Of a stretch of 64,000 nt of DNA, positions 16,510 to 26,696 are shown in pieces. The notes under the pieces were generated by a model. It saw only the letters and a program-made list of their open reading frames with translations. It made no database searches and had not been told where the DNA came from. The stretch is from NCBI GenBank assembly GCA_965247665.1, contig CBDFHH010000004.1:930001-994000 (forward strand), given 5' to 3'. The position numbers and the translations under genes were made by a program. The stretch is from CAUZWH01 sp965247665 (lineage in GTDB: Bacteria > Pseudomonadota > Alphaproteobacteria > SHVV01). Numbering within the stretch: the first letter of the stretch is position 1; each line of letters starts with the position of its first letter.

Positions 16510-18139
16510 GGTCGGGGTTCGCGACGGCGTTGATTTCCGCCAGGGCCTTGGGCGTGTCGACATCGACGAAAATACCGTCGTCGGCAAGCTCGACCTCGTG
16601 GACCTGATCGCCGTATTCGCCGATCAGATGGCGCGCGCCGACATCGCCGGCGAGCAGCGTGAGATCGGTAAAGAACGTGCGGTCGAACAACACGGGGTTG
16701 CCGCGCTTGCCGCGCGAGGTGGGGACACAGATGCCGCGGCCGTCGGCGGGGGCGAAGCTGTCGATCAGCCGATCGATGTGGCCGGGTTTGATGCGGGGCA
16801 TATCGCCGAGGCAGATCAAGGCGCCGTCGATGTCGTCATCGAGCGCTGCGATGCCGGCGCGGACCGAAGTGCTCAGCCCCTCCGCGTAGTTCGGGTTGTC
16901 GATGAAAACGACATCGCGGCGCTGCAGCGCGGCTCGCACCGCGGCCGACTGATGACCGATCACGACGTAGGTCGATGCGACTCGCGACTTGGCGATGGCA
17001 TCGACCACGCGCCGCACCATCGGTGCGCCGTCGATCTCGGCGAGCAGCTTGTTGATCCTACCCATACGCCGCGATTGGCCGGCGGCGAGGACAATGGCCG
17101 CGATATGCGGCTTGGCGTCGGGTCGGCGCCGGGCCGCGGCTTCGCGCGGGTAGGGACGGCTGGGAATGTCCTTGAGCAGGCCGCCGACACCCATCGCAGC
17201 GATATCGGCGGAGACGACCGGAATGCCGGCGAGCAAACGCCACAGGACGAAGTCGAAACCGCTGAGTCGCGGCGAACGGGCCGACCCCGGCAAGCCCATG
17301 ATGCGCGTCGCTCCGTGCTGCGCCAGCAGCATCAGATTGCCGGGATCGACCGGCATACCGAGGCGGAGAACCGTGCCGCCGGCACGTTCGACCGCGCTCG
17401 GCACGACGTCTCGGCGGTCAATGATCGCCGATGCCCCGACCACGACGATCGGGTCACAACCCGCGGCTTCGAGCTCGCCGAGTCGCGCCGCGATCGCTTC
17501 GGCCGTATGTTCGCAGCGCCGCTCTTCGGCGACATGGCTGCCGAGGGCGACGACACGGGCGTCGATGGTGCGGACGGTCTTGTCGAGGATCTCCGGTTTG
17601 GTGCCGGGTAGATGGGAAAGCAACAGCCCGACGGCATGATCCTGGAATGGCGCTACCGAAATCGGCGGCGATCGCTGCGGCGTTGCGGCGATCCAGCTTT
17701 CGATCGAGCCGCGGGACATGCCGAGCGGAACCACTTTGACGGTCGCGACCAGCTGGCCCACCTGCACCGGCCGATCGGGTGTGACGGTCGCGACCGTCAC
17801 ACCCTCATCGATGGCGTTGAGCGCGTCGATCCGGGTCCGATCTATCTGCAGCAGTCCGTCGGCAAAGGCATAGAGGTTGCAGCGGCCGGTGAACGGCGTC
17901 GCGGCCTCTACATGCGGTCCGGCAATGGCCTCGGCCGCGCGACCGCCGGCTTCGTTCTCGCCGATGTCGTCGGCTTCGAGACGCGCGGCAACCACGTCGA
18001 CGAATCCGGCGCCGCGGAGGTCGGCGATATCACCGCTATCGAGCACGTGACCCTTGGAGAGTTTGCGGCTCTTGAGGCGGAGTCCGTGCGCGAGGATGGC
18101 ACCCTCGGCATCGTCCAGCGGCAGGGTGGTGAATATCAT
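16499..18139 (-). CDS. Fused molybdopterin-binding (MoeA/MogA-like) and MobA/MocA-like NTP transferase protein
   Basis: 546 residues. The N-terminal part (about 1-335) has a MoeA-like region and a MoCF molybdopterin-binding domain (DPIVVVGASAIIDRRDVVP). The C-terminal part (about 345-540) is a MobA/MocA nucleotidyltransferase with IVLAAGQSRRMGRINKL and CLGDMPRI, the usual NTP and metal sites. It probably ends molybdenum-cofactor synthesis by adding CMP, as MCD is the form used by Cox/xanthine-dehydrogenase-type enzymes. It is coupled by ATGA to XdhC upstream and overlaps sufS downstream. Confidence 0.85.
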   Translation of the reverse strand: MIFTTLPLDDAEGAILAHGLRLKSRKLSKGHVLDSGDIADLRGAGFVDVVAARLEADDIGENEAGGRAAEAIAGPHVEAATPFTGRCNLYAFADGLLQIDRTRIDALNAIDEGVTVATVTPDRPVQVGQLVATVKVVPLGMSRGSIESWIAATPQRSPPISVAPFQDHAVGLLLSHLPGTKPEILDKTVRTIDARVVALGSHVAEERRCEHTAEAIAARLGELEAAGCDPIVVVGASAIIDRRDVVPSAVERAGGTVLRLGMPVDPGNLMLLAQHGATRIMGLPGSARSPRLSGFDFVLWRLLAGIPVVSADIAAMGVGGLLKDIPSRPYPREAAARRRPDAKPHIAAIVLAAGQSRRMGRINKLLAEIDGAPMVRRVVDAIAKSRVASTYVVIGHQSAAVRAALQRRDVVFIDNPNYAEGLSTSVRAGIAALDDDIDGALICLGDMPRIKPGHIDRLIDSFAPADGRGICVPTSRGKRGNPVLFDRTFFTDLTLLAGDVGARHLIGEYGDQVHEVELADDGIFVDVDTPKALAEINAVANPDHAV

Positions 18140-18861
18140 GCCGCCGCGCCGACGACCTCCGCCGCCTGGTCGGGTTGTCGCAATCGCTGCGTCACCTGAG
18201 CCAGAATCGCGACCGCGATCTCGGCCGGCGACCGCGCGCCGATCGCGAGCCCGACCGGGCCTTTGATCCGTGCCGTCTGGGCCTCGTCAAAACCTTCCAT
18301 GGCGAGGCGTTTAAGGCGCGCGGCGTGGGTTTTCTTGCTGCCGAGCGCGCCGATATAGAAGGCCGGCGAGCGCAGCGCCATCTGCAGCGCAGGGTCGTCG
18401 ATCTTGGGATCATGGGTCAGGGTGACCACGGCGGTGCGGGCGTCGGGCCCGAGTTCGACCAGAGCGTCGTCGGGCCAGTCGGATAGCAGCGCGACTCCGG
18501 GAAACCGTTCCTCGGTGGCAAAGGCGCGGCGCGGATCGACCACGGTCACCGCGTAGCCCACTGCGACCGCCATGCGCGCGAGGGGCTGGGCGATATGAAC
18601 GGCGCCGACGATGATCATGCGGAGCGGCGGGTTGAACACGTGCACGAAGGTGCGGCCGGCTTCGGTTTCGACCGTCGTCGAGCGGTCGCTGGTCAGCGCC
18701 TGGTCGACGGCCTTGCGCAACTCCGGGGCCAAGCGCGCCAGCTCGCCCTCGGAGTCGGGATGAACCAGCTGGGCATCGCCGGCGCCGAGATCGGTGAGTA
18801 TGGCGACCGCGCGCTTTGCCGCGCGATCGGCGAGCAGTTGATCGAGCAGGTCCGTTTTCAC
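18136..18861 (-). CDS. XdhC family Mo-cofactor sulfuration chaperone, Rossmann part
   Basis: 241 residues. The C-terminal XdhC Rossmann domain is recognisable: MIIVGAVHIAQPLARMAVAVGY with a GxGxxxxP-like turn, then VVDPR and the conserved VTLTHDPKIDDPAL and YIGALGSKKTHAARL. XdhC binds the Mo cofactor and presents it for sulfuration and insertion. Full-length XdhC often has an extra N-terminal CoxI domain; here that is a separate protein encoded just upstream (18872-19198), so the chaperone is split. The ATGA overlap with the next gene indicates coupling. Confidence 0.88.
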   Translation of the reverse strand: MKTDLLDQLLADRAAKRAVAILTDLGAGDAQLVHPDSEGELARLAPELRKAVDQALTSDRSTTVETEAGRTFVHVFNPPLRMIIVGAVHIAQPLARMAVAVGYAVTVVDPRRAFATEERFPGVALLSDWPDDALVELGPDARTAVVTLTHDPKIDDPALQMALRSPAFYIGALGSKKTHAARLKRLAMEGFDEAQTARIKGPVGLAIGARSPAEIAVAILAQVTQRLRQPDQAAEVVGAAA

Positions 18862-18871
18862 GATTTCGGCT

Positions 18872-19198
18872 TCAATTCAGAGGTTCGAGGTAGACCTGCA
18901 CCTTGCCGCCGCAAGCCAGACCGACCTCCCAGGCTTCGGAATTGGTAACGCCATATTCCAACAATTTGGGTGATCTGTCAGCGATGACGTCGAGGCCTTC
19001 CTGGACGACCGCGCCCTCGATGCAACCGCCGGACACCGAGCCAATAAAGGCGCCGTCGGCCGAGACCGCCAGCTGGCTGCCGACCGGCCGCGGCGACGAA
19101 CCCCATGTTGCGATCACCGTGGCCAGGGCAACCTCCTTGCCGGCGCGGCGCCATTCAACGGCCTGTTGGAGAACGTTTTCGTCGTCGATGCGGGTCAC
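18872..19198 (-). CDS. XdhC/CoxI N-terminal domain protein
   Basis: 108 residues from a GTG at 19198 that overlaps the coxE stop (GTGA); the frame is open further upstream but only as a shadow of coxE. It matches the XdhC_CoxI domain: VALATVIATWGSSPRPVGSQLAVSADG, then GSVSGGCIEG and CGGKVQVYLEPL, where the cysteines are expected to take part in Mo-cofactor sulfur handling. It complements the Rossmann-type XdhC ten bases downstream. Confidence 0.86.
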   Translation of the reverse strand: MTRIDDENVLQQAVEWRRAGKEVALATVIATWGSSPRPVGSQLAVSADGAFIGSVSGGCIEGAVVQEGLDVIADRSPKLLEYGVTNSEAWEVGLACGGKVQVYLEPLN

Positions 19199-20441
19199 GG
19201 CATGGTCTCCAGTTTCGGGGGCGGTTCGATCTCTTCGTTGGGTAAGTAATCTGTAACGTCGAAATCGCTTATCCACTCGCCGGCGAGCGCCTCGGCGAGA
19301 TCCGACAGGTTTTCGAGGCTGTGCACCGGCCTGAAATCATCAACGTGCTGGATGATGACCCTTATGCCCGAAGATTTTGCTTCAAACTCGCGATAACGCA
19401 ACAGCGGGTTGAGCCAGATCAAGCGACGGCACGATTTTTGGAGGCGCTCGATCTCGGCGGCGAGGCCCGCGCCGGCGTCGCGGTCGAGGCCGTCGGAAAC
19501 CAGCAGCACCAACGCGCCCTGACCGAGCACGCGCCGCGACCACACCAGGTTGAACTCGCGCAAGGTGTGGCCTATGCGGGTGCCGCCGGACCAGTCTTCA
19601 ACCGCATCGCGCACTTTGGCCAGGGCAATGTCGACGTCCTTGTGCCGCAGGTAGCGGGTGACGTTGGTGAGGCGTGTCCCGAACAGAAAAGTGTGGACGC
19701 GATCCTGGTCGTTGGTGATGGCGTGGACGAAATGCAGGAACATGCGCGAGTAGTTGCTCATTGATCCCGAGATGTCGCACAGCACGACGAGCGGCGGTCG
19801 GCGGTAGAGCCGGTCGCGGCGCCGCAGTGGGATCAGCGAGCCGCCATAGCGCAAGCCGGCCCGGAAACTGCGGCGCATATCGATGCGCGGGCCACGGGGA
19901 TCGCCGGCATAGCGGCGGGTGCGGACCGCTGTGATGGGCAGCTGCATGCGAGCGATGATCTCTTTGGCTTGGGCCATTTCCTCGATTGACATCGACTCGA
20001 AATCAATTTTTTGCAGAAGCTCCCGCGCGGAGTAGGTGAACGAAGCCTCGATCTCGATTTCCTGCTCCTTGTCACCGGCGTTGTCGCCGCCACCTTCCTT
20101 GGTGACGGCCTCCGAAACGCGTCGGTTGGCCTGCTGCACGTTCTCGGGCGGAGCAATCGCCGGCATCTCGGCGCCCAGTACCCGGGCCAGGATGTTGGGC
20201 TTGCGCCAGATGATGTGGAACGCCTGGTTGAAGACTTCGTGCTGGTCCTGGCGGTTAACGAACACCGAATGCAGGCCCCAATAGAAATCATCCTTATTGC
20301 GCAGGCCGACGGTCTCGACGGCGCGAATCGCCTCGATTACCGTACCCGTGCCGACCGGCAGGCCGGCAGCGCGCAGGACGCGCCCGAAATAGAGGATGTT
20401 GTCGGCGAGCTTGCTCGCGAGCTCGGAGTCGCGCTCCAGCA

Positions 20442-20442
<1 letters not shown>
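19195..20442 (-). CDS. CoxE-like von Willebrand factor A domain protein
   Basis: 415 residues from the ATG at 20442, which shares one base with the MoxR stop (TGATG). The C-terminal half is a VWA domain with a MIDAS metal site: VVLCDISGSMSNYSRM (D-x-S-x-S), GTRIG for the third ligand and LLVSDGLDRD. The N-terminal half is helical and charged. CoxE works with the MoxR-type ATPase CoxD in assembling the metal centre of Cox-type enzymes. Gene order MoxR-VWA-XdhC matches known cox maturation operons. Confidence 0.88.
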
Positions 20443-21359
<917 letters not shown>

Positions 21360-21542
21360 ACCGCAGGCGGTGTTTTCGGCCGGTGCAATGGCTGCGGCGG
21401 CACCCTGAACCCGGATCCCGGCCGGGTCGGGTTACGCGGCGCCATTGGTGCCACGGTTCCACCCTCGAACCCGCAAGCGGGAGGGGGAACCTTCGGCTCG
21501 ATGATCGCGATTCGGTCCAAGCGGGTCATAATACGAGGCAAA

Positions 21543-21566
21543 CAAGGGGAGGCATGGCTCCCCTTG
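21543..21566. terminator. 9-bp perfect hairpin between coxM and coxD
   Basis: CAAGGGGAG (21543-21551) and CTCCCCTTG (21558-21566) form a perfect stem with a six-base loop (GCATGG). There is no T-run on the minus strand, so it may be a pause, processing or partly terminating site between structural and maturation genes. No gene is seen in 21360-21615. Confidence 0.4.
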
Positions 21567-21599
21567 TCGGTCCTTGATATCGGTTTGCTGCCGCGGTGT

Positions 21600-21619
21600 T
21601 TAGCGGAGCGCTCCGCTAA
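21600..21619. terminator. 20-bp perfect palindrome over the coxM stop codon
   Basis: TTAGCGGAGC (21600-21609) followed directly by its reverse complement (21610-21619). The coxM TAG (21618-21616) lies inside the right arm. No U-tract follows, so it could be an mRNA stabiliser, a weak terminator or a protein-binding palindrome. Confidence 0.4.
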
Positions 21620-22410
21620 CCGCAACCGGCGACCGCGCGCTTGCTCAGCACCGTGACGAGATGGGCACGGTACTCGGCGCTGCCGTGGATGTCGGAGTTG
21701 AGCCCCTCGGGCGACACCTTGATGTCGGCGACGGCATCGGCCGAGAAGTTGCTCTTCAACGCAGCTTCCATCTCGGCGACCCGGAACACGCAGGGGCCGG
21801 CACCGGTGATCGCGACCCGGACATCATCGCCCTTTCTCGATACGAACGAGCCGGCGATCGCGAAACGCGAGGCCGGATTCGGGAACTTGATGTAGCAGGC
21901 CGCGTCCGGCGCCGGGAAGGCGACCTTGGTGACGATCTCGCCATCGTCGAGCGCGGTCTCGAACAAGCTGGTGAAGAAATCGTCCGCGGCAATCTCACGC
22001 TTGTTGGTGTGAATCGTCGCGCCGAGCCCGAGGATTGCGGCCGGATAGTCGGCGGCGGGATCGTTGTTGCAGATCGACCCGCCGATCGTACCGCGATGGC
22101 GCACATGCGGGTCGCCGATCTCGCCGGCCAGCGCGGCAAGTGCCGGAATCGCCTTCCGTATGTCGGCCGAATCGGCCACCGCTTCGTGTCGCGTCATGGC
22201 GCCGACCGTGACCGTGCCGCCGTCGACCGAAATGTCGGCGAGGTCGCCGATGCCGTTGAGGTCGACCAGATCGGAGTGGCTGGCGAGGCGCAGTTTCAAG
22301 GTCGGGACGAGCGACATGCCGCCGGCGAGGTAGCGGCCATCGGAGGCTTTGCCGACGAGATCGACGGCTTCGTCGACGCTGCCGACGCGGTGGTATTCGA
22401 ATTCGTACAT
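21616..22410 (-). CDS. CoxM-like FAD-binding middle subunit of a Mo hydroxylase
   Basis: 264 residues, the usual size for CO-dehydrogenase/xanthine-dehydrogenase-type FAD subunits (about 270-290). FAD-binding signatures: AGGMSLVPTLKLRL (about residues 31-44) and the second loop RHRGTIGGSICNNDPAADYP. It passes electrons from the 2Fe-2S subunit to FAD and then to an acceptor. It lies 20 bases after coxS in the order L-S-M; many operons use M-S-L or S-L-M. Confidence 0.9.
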   Translation of the reverse strand: MYEFEYHRVGSVDEAVDLVGKASDGRYLAGGMSLVPTLKLRLASHSDLVDLNGIGDLADISVDGGTVTVGAMTRHEAVADSADIRKAIPALAALAGEIGDPHVRHRGTIGGSICNNDPAADYPAAILGLGATIHTNKREIAADDFFTSLFETALDDGEIVTKVAFPAPDAACYIKFPNPASRFAIAGSFVSRKGDDVRVAITGAGPCVFRVAEMEAALKSNFSADAVADIKVSPEGLNSDIHGSAEYRAHLVTVLSKRAVAGCG

Positions 22411-22430
22411 CGTTCTCTCCTGCCTTTACG

Positions 22431-22904
22431 TTACGACCGCATCGCCTCAGCGCCGGCGAGGATCGACTTGACGATGTTGTGATAGCCGGTGCAGCGACAC
22501 ATGTTGCCTTCGAGCTCTTCGCGAACCTGCTGCTCGCTGGGGTCGGGGATCCGCCGCACGATATCGAGGGCGGCCATGATCATCCCCGGCGTGCAGAAGC
22601 CGCATTGCAAGCCGTGATTGTCTTTGAACGCCTGCTGCATGGGATGCAGGGTCTCGCCGTCGGCGACAGCTTCGATGGTCTTGACGTCCTGACCGTCGGC
22701 CTGCACCGCGAACAGGCTGCACGACTTGATCGACTCGCCGTTGAGGTGAACGACGCAGGTGCCGCACTGGCTGGTGTCGCAGCCGATATGCGTTCCGGTC
22801 AAGCGGAGGTTCTCCCGCAGAAACGTCGAAAGCAACGTGCGCGATTCGACGGCAGCGCTGCGGTTCTCTCCGTTCACCGTCATCGTGATTTCATGGGTGG
22901 CCAT
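22431..22904 (-). CDS. CoxS-like 2Fe-2S small subunit of a Mo hydroxylase
   Basis: 157 residues from the ATG at 22904, behind GGGGAG; an earlier in-frame ATG would add a basic tail not seen in the family. The plant-type ferredoxin cluster is bound by CDTSQCGTC plus a later Cys (SCSLF), and the second cluster by CGFCTPGM and CRCTGYH. This subunit links the molybdenum site to the FAD subunit. Confidence 0.92.
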   Translation of the reverse strand: MATHEITMTVNGENRSAAVESRTLLSTFLRENLRLTGTHIGCDTSQCGTCVVHLNGESIKSCSLFAVQADGQDVKTIEAVADGETLHPMQQAFKDNHGLQCGFCTPGMIMAALDIVRRIPDPSEQQVREELEGNMCRCTGYHNIVKSILAGAEAMRS

Positions 22905-22953
22905 TAATGTCTCTCCCCTCGCTTGAACCTGTCTCTTAAAATCCTTTTCACGG

Positions 22954-25308
22954 CTAAGCCCGGGCCGCCTGCCATACCTTTTCGCCGGTGGTCGGCATCT
23001 CGACATGGGCGACGCCGAGCGCGTTCGCCACCGCGTTAACCAGCGCGGCCGGCGCGGCGATGGCGCCGGCCTCGCCGCACCCCTTGACGCCCAGCGGATT
23101 GTGCGGGCACGGCGTTTCGATCATGTCGACGTTGAGATGGGGCAGATTGTCGGCCCGCGGCATGGCGTAGTCCATGTACGAGCCGGTCAGGAGCTGACCG
23201 CTCCCATCGTATACGCTCTGCTCGAGCAGGGCCTGGCCGACACCGTGGGCGACGCCGCCATGGACCTGACCTTCGACGATCATCGGGTTGATGACGCGGC
23301 CAAAATCATCGACGCACGCCCAGTTGACGATCTCGACACCGCCGGTATCGGGGTCGATTTCGACCTCGCAGACATGGGTGCCGGCCGGGAAGGTGAAGTT
23401 GACCGGATCGTAGAAGGCGTTTTCCTCCATCCCGGGCTCGACGCCTTCGGGATAGTCGTGCGGCACATACGCGGCGAATACCACCTCGCCAAAACCGATC
23501 TGCTTGTCGGTGCCGGCGACCGAATAGGTGCCGTTTTCGAACTGGATGTCGTCTGCGGCCGCCTCGAGCTTGTGGGCGGCGATCTTGCGTCCCTTTTCGA
23601 TCAGCTTGTCCATCGCCTTCGAGATCGCGGACCCGCCCACCGCGAGCGAGCGCGAGCCATAGGTGCCCATACCGAAGGGAGTCTGGGCGGTGTCGCCATG
23701 GACGATTTCGACCTGATCGACCGGGATACCGAGACGGTCGTGGACCAGCTGGGCAAAGGTGGTTTCGTGGCCCTGGCCGTGGCTATGCGCGCCGGTGTGG
23801 ACGATCGCGCTGCCGGTCGGGTTGAGCCTGATCGACGCGGCTTCCCAGAGGCCGACGCCGGCACCCAGCGAACCGACCACCGCCGACGGGGCGATGCCGC
23901 AGGCCTCGATGTAGGACGAGAGACCGATGCCGCGGCGCTTACCACGCGCCTCGGCTTGTTTCCTGCGGGTTTCGAAGCTGGCGTAGTCCGCGAGCTTGAG
24001 CGCCGATTCCAGAGCTTCCGGATAGTTGCCCGAATCGTATTCGAGGGCGACCTTGGTCGCGTAGGGAAACGCGTCCGCCGGAATCAGATTGCGGCGCCTG
24101 AGTTCGGCGGCATCGATGCCCATCTCGCGGGCGGCGACGTCGACGATGCGTTCCACGACGAAGGTCGCTTCCGGCCGGCCGGCACCGCGCAGCGCGTCCA
24201 CCGGCGTGGTGTTGGTGTAGACCGCCTTGACCTCGCAATAGATGTTCTCGGTGGTGTATTGGCCCTGCAGCAGCGTGCCGTAGAGGTAGGACGGTACTGC
24301 CGAAGCGAAGGTCGACAGATAGGCGCCCATGTTGGCGAAGGTCGAGACCTTGAGACCGAGGAACTGGCCGTTTTCGTCGAGTGCGAGCTCTGCGTGGCTG
24401 ACATGGTCGCGCCCGTGGGCATCGGTGACGAAGGACTCGGATCGGTCGGCCGTCCATTTGACGGGACGTCCGATCCGCTTCGACGCCCAGATGACCACGG
24501 TTTCCTCGGGGTAGATGAAAATCTTCGAACCGAAGCCGCCGCCGACGTCGGGCGAGACGACGCGCAGCTTGTGCTCGGGCGCGATCGCCACGAAGGCCGA
24601 CAGCACCAGGCGAGCCACGTGCGGGTTCTGACTGTTGTAATAGAGCGTGAAGCCCTCGCTGGCCGGATCGTATTCGCCGATCGCCGCGCGCGGCTCGATG
24701 GCGTTGGGGATCAAGCGGTTATTGACGAGGTCGAGCTTGGCCACGTGGTCGGCCTTGGCGAACGCCGCGTCGGTCGCCTCCTTGTCGCCGATCGCCCAGT
24801 CGTAGCAGGTGTTGTTGGGCACATCCTCGTGCACCTGCACGGCGCCGTCCTTGTCGGCCCCTTGGACGTCGATCTGTGCCGGCAGCGTCTCATAGTCGAC
24901 CGCAACCGCTTCGGCACCGTCGCGCGCCTGTTCCTTGGTCTCGGCGATGACGATGGCGACCGCGTCGCCGACATAACGCACCCGGTCCTTGGCCAGCGCG
25001 GGATGGGCCGGCATTTTCATGTCCGACCCGTCCTTGGAGACGACGTTCCAACCGCAGATGAGACTGCCGATCTCGTCGGCGGCGAGGTCTTCGCCGGTTA
25101 GCACGGCGATGACGCCGGGCGAAGCGAGCGCGGCCTTGGCGTCCACTGACACGATGTTGGCGTTGGCGTGCGGCGAGCGGACGAAGTGGGCGGCGGTCTG
25201 CCCGGGCCGCGCGAAGTCATCCATGTATCGACCGCGACCGGTGAGGAAGCGGAAATCTTCCTTGCGTTTTATGCTTGCGCCGATGCCCTGGTTGTCGTTG
25301 TCCGCCAT
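22954..25308 (-). CDS. CoxL-like molybdopterin subunit, form II (xanthine dehydrogenase family)
   Basis: 784 residues from the ATG at 25308, with GAGGAGG just upstream. Large Mo-cofactor subunit: N-terminal a/b-hammerhead (RPGQTAAHFVRSPHANA), then GGGFGSK and the active-site loop DALRGAGRPEA. Genuine CO dehydrogenases (form I) carry AYXCSFR; form II carries AYRGAGR. Here the loop is RGAGR with Leu in the Tyr position, so CO oxidation is unlikely and an aldehyde, heterocycle or other hydroxylation is more probable. The late GCGEAGAIAAP has the conserved catalytic Glu. Substrate unknown. Confidence 0.9.
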   Translation of the reverse strand: MADNDNQGIGASIKRKEDFRFLTGRGRYMDDFARPGQTAAHFVRSPHANANIVSVDAKAALASPGVIAVLTGEDLAADEIGSLICGWNVVSKDGSDMKMPAHPALAKDRVRYVGDAVAIVIAETKEQARDGAEAVAVDYETLPAQIDVQGADKDGAVQVHEDVPNNTCYDWAIGDKEATDAAFAKADHVAKLDLVNNRLIPNAIEPRAAIGEYDPASEGFTLYYNSQNPHVARLVLSAFVAIAPEHKLRVVSPDVGGGFGSKIFIYPEETVVIWASKRIGRPVKWTADRSESFVTDAHGRDHVSHAELALDENGQFLGLKVSTFANMGAYLSTFASAVPSYLYGTLLQGQYTTENIYCEVKAVYTNTTPVDALRGAGRPEATFVVERIVDVAAREMGIDAAELRRRNLIPADAFPYATKVALEYDSGNYPEALESALKLADYASFETRRKQAEARGKRRGIGLSSYIEACGIAPSAVVGSLGAGVGLWEAASIRLNPTGSAIVHTGAHSHGQGHETTFAQLVHDRLGIPVDQVEIVHGDTAQTPFGMGTYGSRSLAVGGSAISKAMDKLIEKGRKIAAHKLEAAADDIQFENGTYSVAGTDKQIGFGEVVFAAYVPHDYPEGVEPGMEENAFYDPVNFTFPAGTHVCEVEIDPDTGGVEIVNWACVDDFGRVINPMIVEGQVHGGVAHGVGQALLEQSVYDGSGQLLTGSYMDYAMPRADNLPHLNVDMIETPCPHNPLGVKGCGEAGAIAAPAALVNAVANALGVAHVEMPTTGEKVWQAARA

Positions 25309-25513
25309 CGTATGACCTCCTCGAAAGCACACATTCCGCGGCACGATCGGTTGAATCGCAACGGTAACCGCGCGCGGAATAGGTGTGAGCGTCCTCCTCG
25401 ATTACCGCCCCGACGGGGTCGGCGCATTTGTCGCCGCGAGCGGCGTTGTTTGGCGGCAGTGTCGCGCCGCCACAGGAGCGGGTCAACCCCGGGGATCACC
25501 CCTGTGCGGGCGG

Positions 25514-26137
25514 CTACCAACCGGTCTGGTGGAGGTAGAGCAGCACCAGCATGACGACAAACAGGACCGCGGGGCCGACGAAGTAGCCGAGATCGCTCTT
25601 CGGTTTGACCGCCGCGGCAGCCGCAGGTGTCGGTTGCGCGGGTTCGGGTTTGGCATCGTCGCTCGGCGCGGGAGCCGCTTCGGTTGCCGCCGGTTCGGCC
25701 TCGAACTGCTGCACGAACGCGGTGAAGAACAGCTTGGCCTGCTGCTGGGCGACGCTGTCGATCAGGCGCGAACCGATCTGGGCGAGCTTGCCGCCGACCT
25801 GCGCGCTGACGGCATAGGAGAGCACGGTTTCATCGGCATCTTCGGTCAGCTTGATGTCGACGCTGCCTTTGGCGAAGCCGACGCCGCCCGCGCCCTGGCC
25901 TTCACCGGAAAGCGTATAGCTGTTGGGCGGGTCGAGGTTCGACAGGGTGACCTTGCCGTCGAATTTGGCTTTCAGCGGACCGACCTTGGCGTTCACGCTG
26001 GCGCGCATCTCGGTATCGGAAAGCTTCTCGATCGACTCGCAATTGGGGATCGACATACGCAGCACGTCAGGATCATTGAGCGCTTGCCAAACGCGCTGCT
26101 TGTCGGCCGGAATGCGGTATTCGCCGGTCAAATCCAT
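25514..26137 (-). CDS. CoxG-like SRPBCC protein with C-terminal membrane anchor
   Basis: 207 residues. Residues 1-150 match the CoxG (COXG/SRPBCC) family: MDLTGEYRIPADKQRVWQALNDPDVL, IPNCESIEKLSD and the late GGKLAQIGSRLID. An Ala/Pro-rich linker follows, then a single hydrophobic helix (YFVGPAVLFVVMLVLLYL) near the C-terminus, as in CoxG, which recruits the enzyme to the inner membrane. It is first in the cox operon, 205 bases before coxL, and that gap shows no gene. Confidence 0.9.
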   Translation of the reverse strand: MDLTGEYRIPADKQRVWQALNDPDVLRMSIPNCESIEKLSDTEMRASVNAKVGPLKAKFDGKVTLSNLDPPNSYTLSGEGQGAGGVGFAKGSVDIKLTEDADETVLSYAVSAQVGGKLAQIGSRLIDSVAQQQAKLFFTAFVQQFEAEPAATEAAPAPSDDAKPEPAQPTPAAAAAVKPKSDLGYFVGPAVLFVVMLVLLYLHQTGW

Positions 26138-26454
26138 GGCGGCGCTTCTCCGTGAGCGATGGTGATAATGGCGGCGAAGCTACTGGCTTGCCCGGAGCGG
26201 TGCAAGGGGCGGCCCGCATGTTCGGAACGCGCGGGTCCCGAAGAAGGCGCTCACCGTCTCGCCGCCTTCTTTGGGGCCGGCCATCAGCGACGGCGGAACC
26301 TTCTCGTCCGCCGGCGTGAAGCCCCGGGCCGGCGCTACCGGGGTCTTCTCCTGCGCGCATCCGAATGCGCGCATATTCCGCGGCCGCATGAAGTCGTAGA
26401 GATCGTGACTGTGCTCTTTTGACATAATGTTGCGTCCCCGCCACCTGTGAACGG
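26138..26454. other. Gap with a doubtful 81-codon minus-strand frame
   Basis: A minus-strand reading frame at 26180-26425 (starts MSKEHSHDLYDFMRP) has no recognisable domain, is rich in Pro/Gly/Ala and has a mediocre ribosome site. I treat it as probably non-coding or debris next to the decayed toxin-antitoxin genes. Nothing else is seen here. Confidence 0.35.
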
Positions 26455-26696
26455 TTATGACTTTACCGAAGTGTCGTCTTTTTCCAGGGTCGCGATGCCG
26501 GTCAGAGCGATAGGCGGACGGTCGGGGAACTCCGCCACCAAGCGCAATGTCCCATCCCTCGCTTCCACATACCCTCTGAGCGTGGACATCGGCAGGTCGC
26601 CGCGTTTCTCGATACGAGAAACGTTCTCCCGTTGATCCCGAGTTCCTTCGCTACGCGTACCTGCATCCGTTTTAGCGCCTTGCGCAGGTCCCGGAT
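26455..26696 (-). pseudogene. Decayed XRE-family antitoxin (HigA-like)
   Basis: Two frames together read like the C-terminal two-thirds of a HigA/XRE antitoxin: first IRDLRKALKRMQVRVAKELGI, then, after a one-base deletion near 26626, RENVSRIEKRGDLPMSTL and the family-typical tail LVAEFPDRPPIALTGIA. The helix-turn-helix (QVRVAKELGI...ENVSRIEKR) is cut by the frameshift. No start codon remains: an in-frame TAA lies immediately upstream at 26699-26697. Family recognition is from the characteristic AEFPDRPP tail. Confidence 0.65.

Noticed and set aside
23005..25101. A 698-codon plus-strand frame
   Set aside because: It is antisense to coxL, whose family signatures and ribosome site are clear. 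Long antisense frames are common in GC-rich DNA.
22954..25308. Genuine aerobic CO dehydrogenase
   Set aside because: The form I motif AYXCSFR is absent; the loop is RGAGR, as in form II.
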